Positions 8,956-17,536 are shown, numbered from the stretch's first letter. The stretch is DNA of 49,944 bases from an uncultured Olsenella sp. (GCA_947253595.1 CAMXZR010000001.1:1-49944); one strand, 5' to 3'. The notes: a model not told the origin generated them from the sequence alone. A program made the numbers and translations.

Positions 8956-9379
8956 GCTGTTCTCCTCGCTTCCATTGCCTTGTGGCGTTATTTCGTTAGC
9001 AAGGAAAGCCGTTCTCATAGAAAATGAGCAATCATTCATAGCTTTATAGGAAACATCATCTATGAATAAATGGCACAATTTTACGAGGTAAAAGGCATGA
9101 TTATACCTTTTACCCTTATTATATGCATTAGATTTACCTTAAATAACTTTCATTAGGGCACACTATTCTTTCAGCTTGTCCCTAATAATTTATTTGGGAT
9201 ATATCTCGCGTGAACGGTATGATTTCGTCCGTGAACGGTAGTTTTTAAATAATCTTATGCTTATCTTTGAATTTATCTCGAAAAGGTGCACGCTCTCGAA
9301 CGGGATGCCGCGCCGCCAATGACAGCTGGGCATGTCCGGCGCAGGGTGGTACGGGCCCGTCACGGAGGGAGACGAATCC
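8956..9379. promoter_or_regulatory. AT-rich divergent regulatory region between the surface-protein gene and yaaA
   Basis: This gap is strikingly AT-rich compared with its surroundings. It holds two minus-strand TATAAT boxes (plus coordinates 9100-9105 and 9118-9123), a 9-bp inverted repeat around the first, another inverted repeat ATTCATAG (9034-9041) / CTATGAAT (9060-9067), and a direct repeat CGTGAACGGTA at 9209-9219 and 9230-9240. No ORF with a ribosome site is seen. Confidence 0.6.
9087..9114 (-). promoter_or_regulatory. Inverted-repeat operator overlapping a -10 box
   Basis: Perfect 9-bp arms GGTAAAAGG (9087-9095) and CCTTTTACC (9106-9114) surround 10 bp. On the minus strand that centre contains a consensus TATAAT (9105-9100). 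A regulator bound here would block transcription of the surface-protein gene. Iron control is inferred only from the NEAT-like product. Confidence 0.55.
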
Positions 9380-10153
9380 ATGCTCATGATCATCTCGCCA
9401 GCGAAGGGGATGGTCCGCCAGGAGGCCGAGCCTGCGGCGAAGGCCTCCCCGCGCTTCCTAAGAGAGGCCCACGAGCTCGCCTGCGCCCTGCGCGGCCTGG
9501 GCCCCGAGGGGGCCCGGGTGGTCTGGCGCTGCTCGGAGAGGCTGGCGGCCACCTGCTGGGAGCAGCTCCGCACGCTTCCGGAAGACATGCTGGCCCCGCT
9601 GACGTCACTCTCCCCCGCCGTCACGTCCTATGTGGGAATCCAGTATCAGCACCTGTCGCCGCAGGTCATGGACGGACGCGAGCTGGGGTGGCTGGATCAT
9701 CACCTGCGCATCGTCTCGGGCATGTACGGGTTGCTCGGGCCCTTCGACGGCATTTGTCCCCACCGCCTCGAGATGCAGGCGAGGCTTGCCGTGGCGGGGT
9801 CGAGGGACCTCTATGGCTTCTGGGGCTCGCGCATCGCGGACGCCCTCGCGGCGGACCCCTCCTCGGATGTGGTGGTGAACCTTGCCTCCCAGGAGTACGC
9901 GCGGGCGGTGCTCTCGCGACTCGCGCAGGACGGGCCCCGGCAGCTGACCTGCTCGTTCTTCGTCGCTCGCGGACAAGACGGAAGGCTGGTCCAACAGGCG
10001 ACCGAGGCGAAGGCGGCGCGCGGGACCTTCGTCCGCTGGGCGGCGGAGCGAAAGATCGAGGACGTCGAGGAGCTGCGCGACTTCGACGAGCGCGGCTACC
10101 TGCTCGACGAGGCACTCAGCGACGACCGGACGCTTGCCTTCGTACGGCGCTAG
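9380..10153 (+). CDS. yaaA: YaaA family protein (peroxide stress protein, UPF0246)
   Basis: A 257-residue cytoplasmic protein matching YaaA length. It starts MLMIISPAKGM, the hallmark N-terminus (IISPAK), and contains YVGIQYQHL, IVSGMYGLLGPFD, PHRLEMQ and VVNLASQEYARAV, all conserved in the family. YaaA limits free iron and oxidative DNA damage in Escherichia coli. I take the ATG at 9380 with GGAGGG upstream; the second ATG at 9386 is possible. It is divergent from the NEAT-like surface gene, so the gap may hold shared stress or iron control, an inference. Confidence 0.9.
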   Translation: MLMIISPAKGMVRQEAEPAAKASPRFLREAHELACALRGLGPEGARVVWRCSERLAATCWEQLRTLPEDMLAPLTSLSPAVTSYVGIQYQHLSPQVMDGRELGWLDHHLRIVSGMYGLLGPFDGICPHRLEMQARLAVAGSRDLYGFWGSRIADALAADPSSDVVVNLASQEYARAVLSRLAQDGPRQLTCSFFVARGQDGRLVQQATEAKAARGTFVRWAAERKIEDVEELRDFDERGYLLDEALSDDRTLAFVRR

Positions 10154-10171
10154 CGGATGCGCATGACACCC

Positions 10172-10189
10172 CTCGCCCCATGCGGCGAG
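10172..10189. terminator. Small hairpin between convergent genes
   Basis: Arms CTCGCC (10172-10177) and GGCGAG (10184-10189) with a 6-nt loop lie in the 37-bp gap between the convergent stops of yaaA and the nucleoid-protein gene. It may serve both directions; there is no T-run. Confidence 0.35.
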
Positions 10190-10190
10190 C

Positions 10191-11291
10191 CTACCTGTTC
10201 TGGATGCTCCCCACGTTCTTGATGAGGATGGAGACGCGCCCCTCCGCATCGCGCGAGAACTCGATGTAATTGTCGTTCGAGGCGTACTCGGAGGGGAAGC
10301 TGATCTCTATGCCCGTGTCGGTGCGAATCTTGTGGCTCTTGGCCATGCGGTTTGCCACGCCCCTGCGGACGCTGACCTCCTCGGGCAGGCGCTCCTCCCG
10401 CGCCGCCTGCTCGTAGCGCTCCTGGACGTCCGGCCTCCCCTCGAAGACCTCTCGCCCCACCCTCTCGGGGGAGAAGGACTCCTCGCGCTCGGCACTGCTC
10501 GCCACGTAGGCCTTGGCCTGGGCGACCGCCTCCACGGGGCTGATGCCGCACTCCTCGGCCACGTCCTCGACGATGCGCTCCACGGCCTCCAACGCCTCGC
10601 GGCTCGAGGCCTCGGCGCTGCACTGAAGGAGGCCGTCCGGGATGATCATGCGCTCCTGGCTGCCCTGGGTGCGCGTCTTGTCCCTGAAGTCGATGCTCAG
10701 GTCCTGGAGGTCCACCAGGAGGTAGGAGTCCACCTTGGCGGTGGGGTTGGGCAGGGTCGAGTCCTGGCGCAGGATCTCGTTGGCGGCCATGCCGGAGGCG
10801 TCGTTACCCAGGTCGTGCACGAAGGCCTGCTTGCGGGGCAGGAGCACCGCCGCGAAGCAGCGTCGGCTCAGGTCGGGGGCATCCTCCTCGGACGGCTCGC
10901 GGGTGGGGTCGCCCACGGCCTGCGCCGCCTGGGTCTTCTCGGCCGCCTTCGATCCCATCTCCTGCGTCTCGCTGAAGTCCGCCACGAGGAGGTCGCACTC
11001 CTCGAGCTCCTCGCAGCGCCTCAGCTCCTCCCAGAGGTACTGCCCCAGCTGGTTCGAGAGCTCGACGAATCCCACCTGCCCCCGGCGGTACTCCTCGAGC
11101 CCCCGGGCAAAGGAGCTCTGCTCGCTGAAGCTGCCATGCCGGTTGTCGGGGCTCGACGAGACGCTCCTGAGCCGCCGCTGCACGTAGGACCTCACCGGAC
11201 GCTGGGAGAGGTCCAGCTCGCGTTCCGAGAGGTAGCTGCTCCCGGTCTCGAACTCGAAGGCATGCAGTATGGCGTGGGTCACTCTGAGCAT
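10191..11291 (-). CDS. Nucleoid-associated protein, YejK/NdpA family
   Basis: A 366-residue cytoplasmic protein of the 37-kDa nucleoid-associated family. It starts LRVTHAILHAFEFETG. Typical blocks are RSVSSSPDNRHGSF, a middle segment CFAAVLLPRKQAFVHDL, and the C-terminal DTGIEISFPSEYASNDNYIEF near residues 325-345. The ATG at 11291 has AGGAGG 7 nt upstream; the frame stays open upstream without a better start. It stands alone, convergent with yaaA. In related bacteria these proteins bind DNA; the precise role is poorly known. Confidence 0.85.
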   Translation of the reverse strand: MLRVTHAILHAFEFETGSSYLSERELDLSQRPVRSYVQRRLRSVSSSPDNRHGSFSEQSSFARGLEEYRRGQVGFVELSNQLGQYLWEELRRCEELEECDLLVADFSETQEMGSKAAEKTQAAQAVGDPTREPSEEDAPDLSRRCFAAVLLPRKQAFVHDLGNDASGMAANEILRQDSTLPNPTAKVDSYLLVDLQDLSIDFRDKTRTQGSQERMIIPDGLLQCSAEASSREALEAVERIVEDVAEECGISPVEAVAQAKAYVASSAEREESFSPERVGREVFEGRPDVQERYEQAAREERLPEEVSVRRGVANRMAKSHKIRTDTGIEISFPSEYASNDNYIEFSRDAEGRVSILIKNVGSIQNR

Positions 11292-11428
11292 GGCGCATCC
11301 TCCTGTGGCGGTCACGGCACATTCGCGGGCACCTAGGATAGCCCAGCGCGCGGCCTGCGGGACCTGGCAGGACGGACGTCTCCTTCGCGAGGGCGAGAGG
11401 GGACGCGCTGCCGGAGAGGGTGCCTCGC

Positions 11429-11992
11429 CTAGCGCTCGATCTTGAGCAGGGGGTCGCCCACCTTCACGAGGGGGCGACCGCCGATGAGCGTGCCGCTGCT
11501 CGAGACGTTCCTGACCGACCTCATGCTATCGCTGTTGGTGATGGCCACCGTGACGACGTCCTCGTAGCCCGCGGCGGCGATCCTATCACGGTCGAAGACG
11601 ATCAGCGGGGTACCCGCCGCGACCTCGTCGTTGGCCTCGACAAAGCGCGTGAAGCCCTTGCCCTCCATCTTCACGGTGTCGATGCCCACGTGGATGAGGA
11701 CCTCGACGCCGCCGGCAAGCGTCATACCGATGACGTGGTTGGTGACGGCCGTCACGCTGATGCGGCCGGTGGCCGGCGCATAGACGATGCCCACGGAGGG
11801 GAGGATGCCACAGCCCTCACCGAAGAAGCCCGACGAGATGGCCTCGTCGTGGACCTCCCCGAGGCTCACGACGGCACCGGTGACCGGGGCGTAGACCATG
11901 TCGTCGTCCACGTGGAAGACGGCTGGCTTGGGAGCGCTCGCCTCTCCCTCGGAGGAGAAGAGGCTGTGCTTGATGATGTCAACGAGTCCCAT
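11429..11992 (-). CDS. crr: PTS system glucose-type IIA component
   Basis: A 187-residue soluble phosphocarrier of the IIA-Glc fold. His86 (TNHVIGM) and His101 (LIHVGIDTVKM) are the pair at the phosphotransfer site, and APVTGAVVSLGEV near the N-terminus is typical. No IIB, IIC or HPr gene is adjacent, so it probably serves permeases encoded elsewhere or acts as a regulator. The ATG at 11992 has AAAGGAAA upstream. The C-terminus is longer than E. coli Crr and ends with a lipoyl-like hairpin (GTLIGGRPLVKVGDPLLKIER). Confidence 0.9.
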   Translation of the reverse strand: MGLVDIIKHSLFSSEGEASAPKPAVFHVDDDMVYAPVTGAVVSLGEVHDEAISSGFFGEGCGILPSVGIVYAPATGRISVTAVTNHVIGMTLAGGVEVLIHVGIDTVKMEGKGFTRFVEANDEVAAGTPLIVFDRDRIAAAGYEDVVTVAITNSDSMRSVRNVSSSGTLIGGRPLVKVGDPLLKIER

Positions 11993-12115
11993 TGCGTTTC
12001 CTTTCGCGCGGGAGGTGGCTGCCGCTCAGACGGGTCCGACGATACTCGATTGCGGGCGCGCGACGCGCCTGGCGGGGCGCCCCATCGTCAAACGGCCTGC
12101 CCGGCTCCCCTGCGC

Positions 12116-12775
12116 CTAGGACTCGAGTCGAAGGCCATAGAGGTAGACGGACTCCTCGCCACCCGTCGCGGCGCGCCTACGCTCCTGGGCGAGCGAGAAG
12201 CCATGGGACTCCATGAAGTCGAGGCGGCAGTCGTCGCCCATGACCAGGAAGCAGCCCCTCTGGCCGCCGGCGCGAAAGCGCTCCACCATGTCGTGCAGGA
12301 GCTGGCTACCTATTCCCTGGCCCTGAAGGTCCGGGCGCACGACGAGGAGGTTGACCTCGGCGTCCGAGCTCGCGTACCCGCGCGAGATGAAGACGTCCGC
12401 CATGGTGTAGCGTCGCAGGCGGCCGAAGAGCTTGTCCTCGACCTCGATGCCCCCGAGCTTGGCGCGCTTGCGGGCCTTGACCATGACGTCGCCGAAGCGC
12501 TGGCTCCAGCCGGGGTCTATCTGGGCGAGGGCGTCCCTCGAGACGCCGCCGAAGCAGGCGCCCACCACGCGCCGCCCACGCACGGCAACGTGGGCCTGCT
12601 GCGAGCGCTGGAGGGCACCCGAGGTCATCACGCGGCCGAACACGATGCGGTCGTATACGCCCTCGACGCCCGTACACCAGATGCGCGAACAGATGTCGGT
12701 CACGTCGTCAAAGTCGCCCTCCATGAAGGGGCGGTAGCCGATCTGGGACTGGTCGGAACCTGAGGCTGCGGTCAT
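12116..12775 (-). CDS. GNAT-family N-acetyltransferase
   Basis: A 219-residue cytoplasmic enzyme that would move an acetyl group from acetyl-CoA to an amine. The acetyl-CoA site is visible as VRPDLQGQGIGSQLL around residue 148, preceded by the strand AEVNLLVV and followed by FMESHGFSLAQERR, the C-terminal GNAT block. An N-terminal RPFMEGDFDDVTDICSRIW segment is typical of the fold. The substrate is unknown. Its ribosome site is weak (GAGAGAGAAAAGAG). Confidence 0.85.
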   Translation of the reverse strand: MTAASGSDQSQIGYRPFMEGDFDDVTDICSRIWCTGVEGVYDRIVFGRVMTSGALQRSQQAHVAVRGRRVVGACFGGVSRDALAQIDPGWSQRFGDVMVKARKRAKLGGIEVEDKLFGRLRRYTMADVFISRGYASSDAEVNLLVVRPDLQGQGIGSQLLHDMVERFRAGGQRGCFLVMGDDCRLDFMESHGFSLAQERRRAATGGEESVYLYGLRLES

Positions 12776-12834
12776 GTGCTCTTTTCTCTCTCTGATCGCT
12801 TTTCTGCCCCCGATTATGAGACAAGGCGAGGGGG

Positions 12835-12920
12835 GACGCCCGCGAGACGTGACGCAGGGGCCGGCCGCCGCCGACGCCCGCGAGACGTGACGCAGGGGCC
12901 GGCCGCCGCCGACGCCCGCG
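12835..12920. repeat. 38-bp tandem repeat, 2.3 copies
   Basis: Two identical 38-bp units (12835-12872 and 12873-12910), each starting GACGCCCGCGAGACGTGACG, are followed by the first 10 bp of a third. They lie in the 188-bp gap between the GNAT start and the gldA stop. No hairpin with a T-run is seen in it. Confidence 0.9.
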
Positions 12921-12964
12921 CGCCGACGGCGGCCGAGGTTCGTGGGCCATCTGCCAATGCCCGG

Positions 12965-14056
12965 CTAGTCCTCCAGCGCCGCCCTGCCGTAGGCGTCCGC
13001 CGCCAGCATGGCGCTCGCGACCTTCTCGGGCGTGACTTCGAAGGGCATGTTGTGGAGGGTGTCGTTCTCCGCGCAGGCCAACCTTGCCACCTCGAGCACG
13101 CGCTCCCGGCTCGTGTCCTCGACGCCCAGCTGGCCGAAGGTCACGGGCAGGCCCAGCTCGACGCAGAAGTCGAGCACGTCGTAGAGCTCGTCGGCGTCCT
13201 CGAGCACAAGCTGGGTCAGGGTGCCGAAGGCGACCTTCTCGCCATGGTAGCAGGAGTGGGTCTCGGGCATCGCGGTGAGCCCGTTATGGATGGCATGCGC
13301 ACCCGCCAGGCCGGCAGACTCGAAGCCCAAGCCCGAGAGCAGGGTATTTGCCTCAATGACGTTCTCGACGCTCTGGGTGCAGGCCCCAGCCTCGAGGGCG
13401 AGCTTGGCCTTCATGCCGTCCTGCATCAGAGTGTCGTAGCAGAGCCTCGCGAGGGCCATGGCGGCTGCGGTCACCTTGTCCCCGGCACAGGTGGTGGCAT
13501 TCGAGCGCTTGCAGGCACGGGCCTCGAAGAAGGTCGCGAGGGCGTCGCCCATGCCGCTCACCGTGAGTCGCACGGGGCTCTTCGAAATGACGTCGGTGTC
13601 CATCAGGACCAGATTGGGGTTGGCCTTGAAGAACTGGTACTCCTTGAACTGTCCCTCGGGAGTGTAGATGACCGAGAGGGCCGAGCAGGGGGCGTCGGTC
13701 GCGGCGATGGTGGGGACGATCACCACGGGAGCGCCGACCCCCGACGCCACGGCCTTGGCGGTGTCGAAGATCTTGCCGCCGCCGACGCCCACGACGACGT
13801 CGGACTGCGCCTCGCGGCACGCGGCGGCCAGGCGGTCGATCTCGTCCTGGGAGCACTCTCCGTTGAAGCTGTCGTACGTCGCCTCGACCCCCGCGTCGGA
13901 GAAGCTCTGGGCGATGGTCTTGCCGAAGCGGCTGATGCCGCCCGCCGAGATGATGACGAGCGCCCTCCTGCCATAGTCCAAGACGTAGCCGCCCAGGCGG
14001 GACAGCTCGCCGGGCCCCTGAACGTACTTGGACGGAGAGATGAAGATGCGTGCCAT
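12965..14056 (-). CDS. gldA: Glycerol dehydrogenase
   Basis: A 363-residue NAD-dependent, Zn-containing dehydrogenase that oxidises glycerol to dihydroxyacetone. The NAD site VVGVGGGKIFDTAKAVA and TIAATDAPCS are typical of GldA. Metal ligands are visible as Asp in GMGDALAT, His in GAHAIHNGLT and His in SCYHGEKVAFG. Length equals the family norm. The ATG at 14056 has AAAGGGGAA upstream. glpK lies 15 kb away, so glycerol use by both oxidative and kinase routes is likely in this organism. Confidence 0.95.
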   Translation of the reverse strand: MARIFISPSKYVQGPGELSRLGGYVLDYGRRALVIISAGGISRFGKTIAQSFSDAGVEATYDSFNGECSQDEIDRLAAACREAQSDVVVGVGGGKIFDTAKAVASGVGAPVVIVPTIAATDAPCSALSVIYTPEGQFKEYQFFKANPNLVLMDTDVISKSPVRLTVSGMGDALATFFEARACKRSNATTCAGDKVTAAAMALARLCYDTLMQDGMKAKLALEAGACTQSVENVIEANTLLSGLGFESAGLAGAHAIHNGLTAMPETHSCYHGEKVAFGTLTQLVLEDADELYDVLDFCVELGLPVTFGQLGVEDTSRERVLEVARLACAENDTLHNMPFEVTPEKVASAMLAADAYGRAALED

Positions 14057-14271
14057 GGTGCTTCCCCTTTCGCCGCTTGCATGGTACCCCCCGGCCCAGT
14101 GCCGCGGGGCGCGACTCCAGTGTAGGCCTGCCGGACGGGAGGGGCGTCGGTACGGCGGCGCATGTAATTTCTCGCCCGATGGGCTTGACGGACCAGCGAG
14201 GCGGCCCCTGTCGTACCATCTTGTCGGCCACCGCCCCAGTGGGGCACCAGAAGGGAACGGAGCGACTCAGG

Positions 14272-15753
14272 ATGCAGACGGGCTTCGACAACGACAAGTA
14301 CATAGGGATGCAGGCGAAACGGATCCGAGAGCGCATCGACCAGTTCGGTGGCAAGCTCTACCTCGAGTTCGGGGGGAAGCTCTTCGACGACTACCACGCG
14401 AGCCGCGTCCTGCCCGGCTTCGAGCCCGACTCCAAGGCGCGCATGCTCCGCCAGCTCGCCGACGACGCCGAGGTCGTCTTTGCCGTCAGCGCCATCGACA
14501 TCGAGCAGGGGAAGCGCCGCGGCGACCTGGGCATCACCTACGACGAGGACGTCCTGCGCCTGATGGACGTGTTCCGCGGCATGGGCCTCTCCATCGGCGG
14601 CGTGGTGATCACCCGCTTCTCGGGACAGCCCAAGGCCGAGGCCTACCAGTCACGCCTCGAGCAGATGGGCATCGAGGTCTACCGGCACTACCCCATCGCC
14701 GACTATCCCTCCAACATCGACCTCATCGTGTCCGACGAGGGCTTTGGGAGAAACGAGTACGTCAGGACCACCAAGCCCCTCGTCGTCGTCACGGCACCCG
14801 GCCCCGGCTCGGGCAAGCTGGCCGTCTGCCTCTCGCAGCTCTACAACGAGCATGTGCGCGGCATCGAGGCGGGGTATGCCAAGTTCGAGACCTTCCCCGT
14901 GTGGAACCTGCCCCTCAAGCACCCCGTGAACGTCGCCTACGAGGCGGCGACCGCAGACCTCGACGACAACAACATCATCGATCCCTACCACCTGGAGGCC
15001 CACGGCGAGGTCACGGTCAACTACAACCGCGACGTCGAGACCTTCCCCGTGCTCAGGGCCATGATGGAAAGGATTGCCGGGCACAGCCCCTACCAATCCC
15101 CCACCGACATGGGCGTCAACATGGTGGGCTACTGCATCAGCGACGACGAGGCCTGCCGCGCGGCCGCCCTGCACGAGATCGTCCGGCGCCACTACTGGTG
15201 CGCCGAGAAGATCGCCCGCACCGGCGTGGGAGAGTCCGAGCTCAGGAAGATCGGCCTCCTCATGAAGGAGGTGGGCGTGGACAAGAACCTCAACCCCGCC
15301 CATGCCGCCGCGCTGCTCAAGGAGGAGGTCACCGGAAAGCCCGCGGGTGCGATGGTGCTGCCCGACGGCAGCGTGGTGACGGGCAAGACCTCCGAGCTCC
15401 TGGGTGCCGCGTCCTCCCTCCTGCTCAACGCCCTCAAGCGCGTCGCGGGGGTCGAGAAGGAGCGCTGGGTGGTCTCGGATGACGCCCTCGCGCCCATCAG
15501 CCGCCTCAAGACCACGCACCTCAAGAGCAAGAACCCGCGCCTTCACTCGGACGAGACACTAATCGCCCTCTCCATCAGCAGTGCCACGAACCCCGAGGCC
15601 AAGCGCGTGATAGAGGCCAGCGACCGGCTGCACGGCTGCACGGCGTACTTCTCGGTGATCATCAGCTCCACCGACGAGCGCGTCTACCGCAAGCTGGGGA
15701 TCAACGTCTGCTGCGAGCCCAAGTTCGAGCGCGGCACCTTCTACCACCGCTAG
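14272..15753 (+). CDS. UPF0371 / DUF1846 protein
   Basis: A 493-residue cytoplasmic protein matching DUF1846 length and start (GFDNDKYIGMQAKRIRERI, KLYLEFGGKLFDDYHASRVLPGF). A nucleotide-binding-like loop VVTAPGPGSGKLAVCLSQ sits near residue 175-190, and PVWNLPLKHPVNVAYEAATADL is strongly typical. The biochemical role is not established. The ATG at 14272 is preceded by a GGAG and AGG-like stretch; the open frame extends upstream but overlaps the gldA promoter. It is followed by a 26-bp direct repeat. Confidence 0.9.
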   Translation: MQTGFDNDKYIGMQAKRIRERIDQFGGKLYLEFGGKLFDDYHASRVLPGFEPDSKARMLRQLADDAEVVFAVSAIDIEQGKRRGDLGITYDEDVLRLMDVFRGMGLSIGGVVITRFSGQPKAEAYQSRLEQMGIEVYRHYPIADYPSNIDLIVSDEGFGRNEYVRTTKPLVVVTAPGPGSGKLAVCLSQLYNEHVRGIEAGYAKFETFPVWNLPLKHPVNVAYEAATADLDDNNIIDPYHLEAHGEVTVNYNRDVETFPVLRAMMERIAGHSPYQSPTDMGVNMVGYCISDDEACRAAALHEIVRRHYWCAEKIARTGVGESELRKIGLLMKEVGVDKNLNPAHAAALLKEEVTGKPAGAMVLPDGSVVTGKTSELLGAASSLLLNALKRVAGVEKERWVVSDDALAPISRLKTTHLKSKNPRLHSDETLIALSISSATNPEAKRVIEASDRLHGCTAYFSVIISSTDERVYRKLGINVCCEPKFERGTFYHR

Positions 15754-16221
15754 GAGCCCAGGGGCTACGTGCCACAGGCAGGCCCAGGGACTACGTGCCA
15801 CGGGCAGGCTCGAGGACCGGGCGCGACGCCAAGCCCGCCGGCTCCCAGCTTCTCTTGCTTCACGTCCCGTGCAAATCATTCCTGGAGTGCGCGGGACCTA
15901 TCTTTGACCTGTGGCGTTGTGGTCTGGCGCGCAAGCTGGCGGTAGTTTGCATGTGAGTCGCACGTCTTCGCGCGCACCGCAAGCGCAGTTTGCGCACGAG
16001 TTCTTTCTCACCAGGCAAAACGCAAAACCATGCGCAAGCTGGTGGGTTTTTGCGCGACAGGGCTCACTTCGCCGAGCGCCTGGCACCACCTTTCCAAAAG
16101 ACGTAAATGACCAGATTAGGGCAGGGTTATGTGCAGCTGTCTGCCAGCTGCGTGCCAGGCTCGTGCAAGCTCTCTTTTTCTCCTCGCCCGGCGGCGAGCC
16201 GAGGTGGGCTAGCGTTGATGC
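15754..16221. repeat. Gene-free stretch with 26-bp direct repeat and GCGCA-rich segment
   Basis: No gene is seen in these 468 bases. Two near-identical units (15757-15783 and 15783-15809; shared core CTACGTGCCAC) follow the DUF1846 stop. From 15925 to 16060 the strand is crowded with GCGCA/TGCGC words, including two copies of GCGCAAGCTGG followed by a GTTTGC or TTTTTGC. Similar words occur after the next gene. Confidence 0.6.
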
Positions 16222-17358
16222 ATGGAGATCACGTTCTCGCATACCACGGCACTGGCGCTTCTCAGGGCGCTCCGGCGGGGAGAGCTGTGCACGCGAAACG
16301 TCCAACGCACAGACTACCCGCCCACGCAGATACGTTTTGGACGGCACGACAATGCCGTCCTTCTCGAGGCGCTCATGAGACCTCTAGGCAACATCGCCTC
16401 CATACTTGTCGCGGAGGTGACGCCCTTGGAACACCTTGTCAGGTCTACAGGGGAGAGGAGCCATTCTCCCCTGTTGAGGGGGCACCTGAGCAGCGCGACG
16501 CTGCCACCCGGCTCGTTCCTCCGGCTCGCTGCCGACATAGCCGTCCCCTCTCCCGAGCTCGCCTTCGTGCAGATGGCCGAGGTCCTGACGGACGCCCAGC
16601 TCCTTGCCCTGGGCATGGAGCTCTGCGGCGGCTTCGCCTGCGACCCACTCGGTCCCTCGCACGGACCGGCACGCTATGGACTCTCTCCCCTGACGACCCA
16701 GGGCAGGATGCTCTGGTTTCTCTCGCATGCACGGGGTCTACGACTAAGCGGCCGCGCCGGGAGGGCGGCGGTGCTGGTCTCGCCCAACGCCTGGTCCCCC
16801 ATGGAGGCGGTGCTGGCGACCCTCCTGCTGCTCCCCGCTGACAAGGGAGGCTTTCCGATAGCTCCCCTCGCTCTGAACGCATGCGTCTTCCAGGGAAGCA
16901 CGCCCATGGCCAAGGCCTCACGTGTCCCGGACATACTGCTCGAGGGTGCGGACGTGGGCCTCAACTACGACGGCCAAGACCACCTTGCGCTTTCTTCCCT
17001 CGAGACTGCCGCGATGGGCGCGGCGTGTAACCCAGGCAGCGCCGAGCGCCAGAGCGTCGTTTGCCGACTGCGGGCCCAGATAAGGGAGAGATACGTCGAC
17101 GACCGTCGCCGGGACCGCGACCTCGCGAGCCAGGGACTCACCGTCCTTTCCGTCACGGCAGAGGACCTGCGGACCTCCGATTGCCTCGAGTTCCTTCTGC
17201 GACAGATCGTGGCATGCCTCGAGCGAGGCACGGGACGGCGGGAGGAACACGCCAGGTCAATGCTGGAGAATCAGTCGCTCCGCGTTGCGCGTGCGAGGGC
17301 CCTCGCCGAGCTCCGCCGCTGGCCTGCAGCGCCCACCCCCTGCGCAAGCCCTACGTAA
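16222..17358 (+). CDS. Unrecognised protein with VSR/DUF559-like nuclease-fold C-terminus
   Basis: A 378-residue protein without close recognised relatives. The C-terminal part resembles the PD-(D/E)XK fold of VSR/DUF559 proteins: Asp237 in VPDILLEG, the strand VGLNYDGQDHL (248-255) and DRRRDRDLASQGLTVLSVTAEDL (about 294-316). In that family the middle strand usually reads E-Y-D-G; here Asn248 replaces the Glu, so catalysis may be lost or altered. The N-terminal part (FSHTTALALLRALRRGEL; SPNAWSPMEAVLATLLLLP near 195) could bind DNA, but I see no clear HTH. The ribosome site at 16222 is poor. GCGCA-rich DNA flanks both sides. The assignment rests on fold-like motifs only. Confidence 0.6.
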   Translation: MEITFSHTTALALLRALRRGELCTRNVQRTDYPPTQIRFGRHDNAVLLEALMRPLGNIASILVAEVTPLEHLVRSTGERSHSPLLRGHLSSATLPPGSFLRLAADIAVPSPELAFVQMAEVLTDAQLLALGMELCGGFACDPLGPSHGPARYGLSPLTTQGRMLWFLSHARGLRLSGRAGRAAVLVSPNAWSPMEAVLATLLLLPADKGGFPIAPLALNACVFQGSTPMAKASRVPDILLEGADVGLNYDGQDHLALSSLETAAMGAACNPGSAERQSVVCRLRAQIRERYVDDRRRDRDLASQGLTVLSVTAEDLRTSDCLEFLLRQIVACLERGTGRREEHARSMLENQSLRVARARALAELRRWPAAPTPCASPT

Positions 17359-17498
17359 TGTGCGCGCGATTCACACCTGAGCTGCGCAAACTGCCAAAGC
17401 CGCGCAAAACTCCTGCAGCGTGCGCACCACGTTGCGCCCATCTTGCGCACGCTACGCGTGGTTTGCGTGCAACATCCTCGTGACCTGGGAAAACACAA
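17359..17498. repeat. GCGCA-rich non-coding segment
   Basis: At least six TGCGCA-like words occur in about 100 bases (GCGCAAAC, GCGCAAAA, TGCGCACC, TTGCGCAC and others). They are followed by GACCTGGGAAAAC (17482-17494), a string also found at 26929-26941. No ORF with a ribosome site is seen. Confidence 0.55.
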
Positions 17499-17536
17499 GG
17501 CTCCCGCGCAAACCTTTTCTGGTCTGCGCGGGAGCC
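17490..17536 (-). terminator. Strong terminator of the Fe3+-type ABC operon
   Basis: Perfect 12-bp arms GGCTCCCGCGCA (17499-17510) and TGCGCGGGAGCC (17525-17536) enclose a 14-nt loop. On the minus strand the hairpin is followed by TTGTGTTTT, a rho-independent terminator 60 nt after the ATPase stop. Confidence 0.85.

Noticed and set aside
9190..9624. 144-codon minus-strand frame overlapping yaaA
   Set aside because: Antisense to the conserved YaaA core and without a ribosome site.
12835..12920. Tandem repeat considered as CRISPR
   Set aside because: The units are directly adjacent with no spacers and there are only 2.3 copies; no cas genes nearby.
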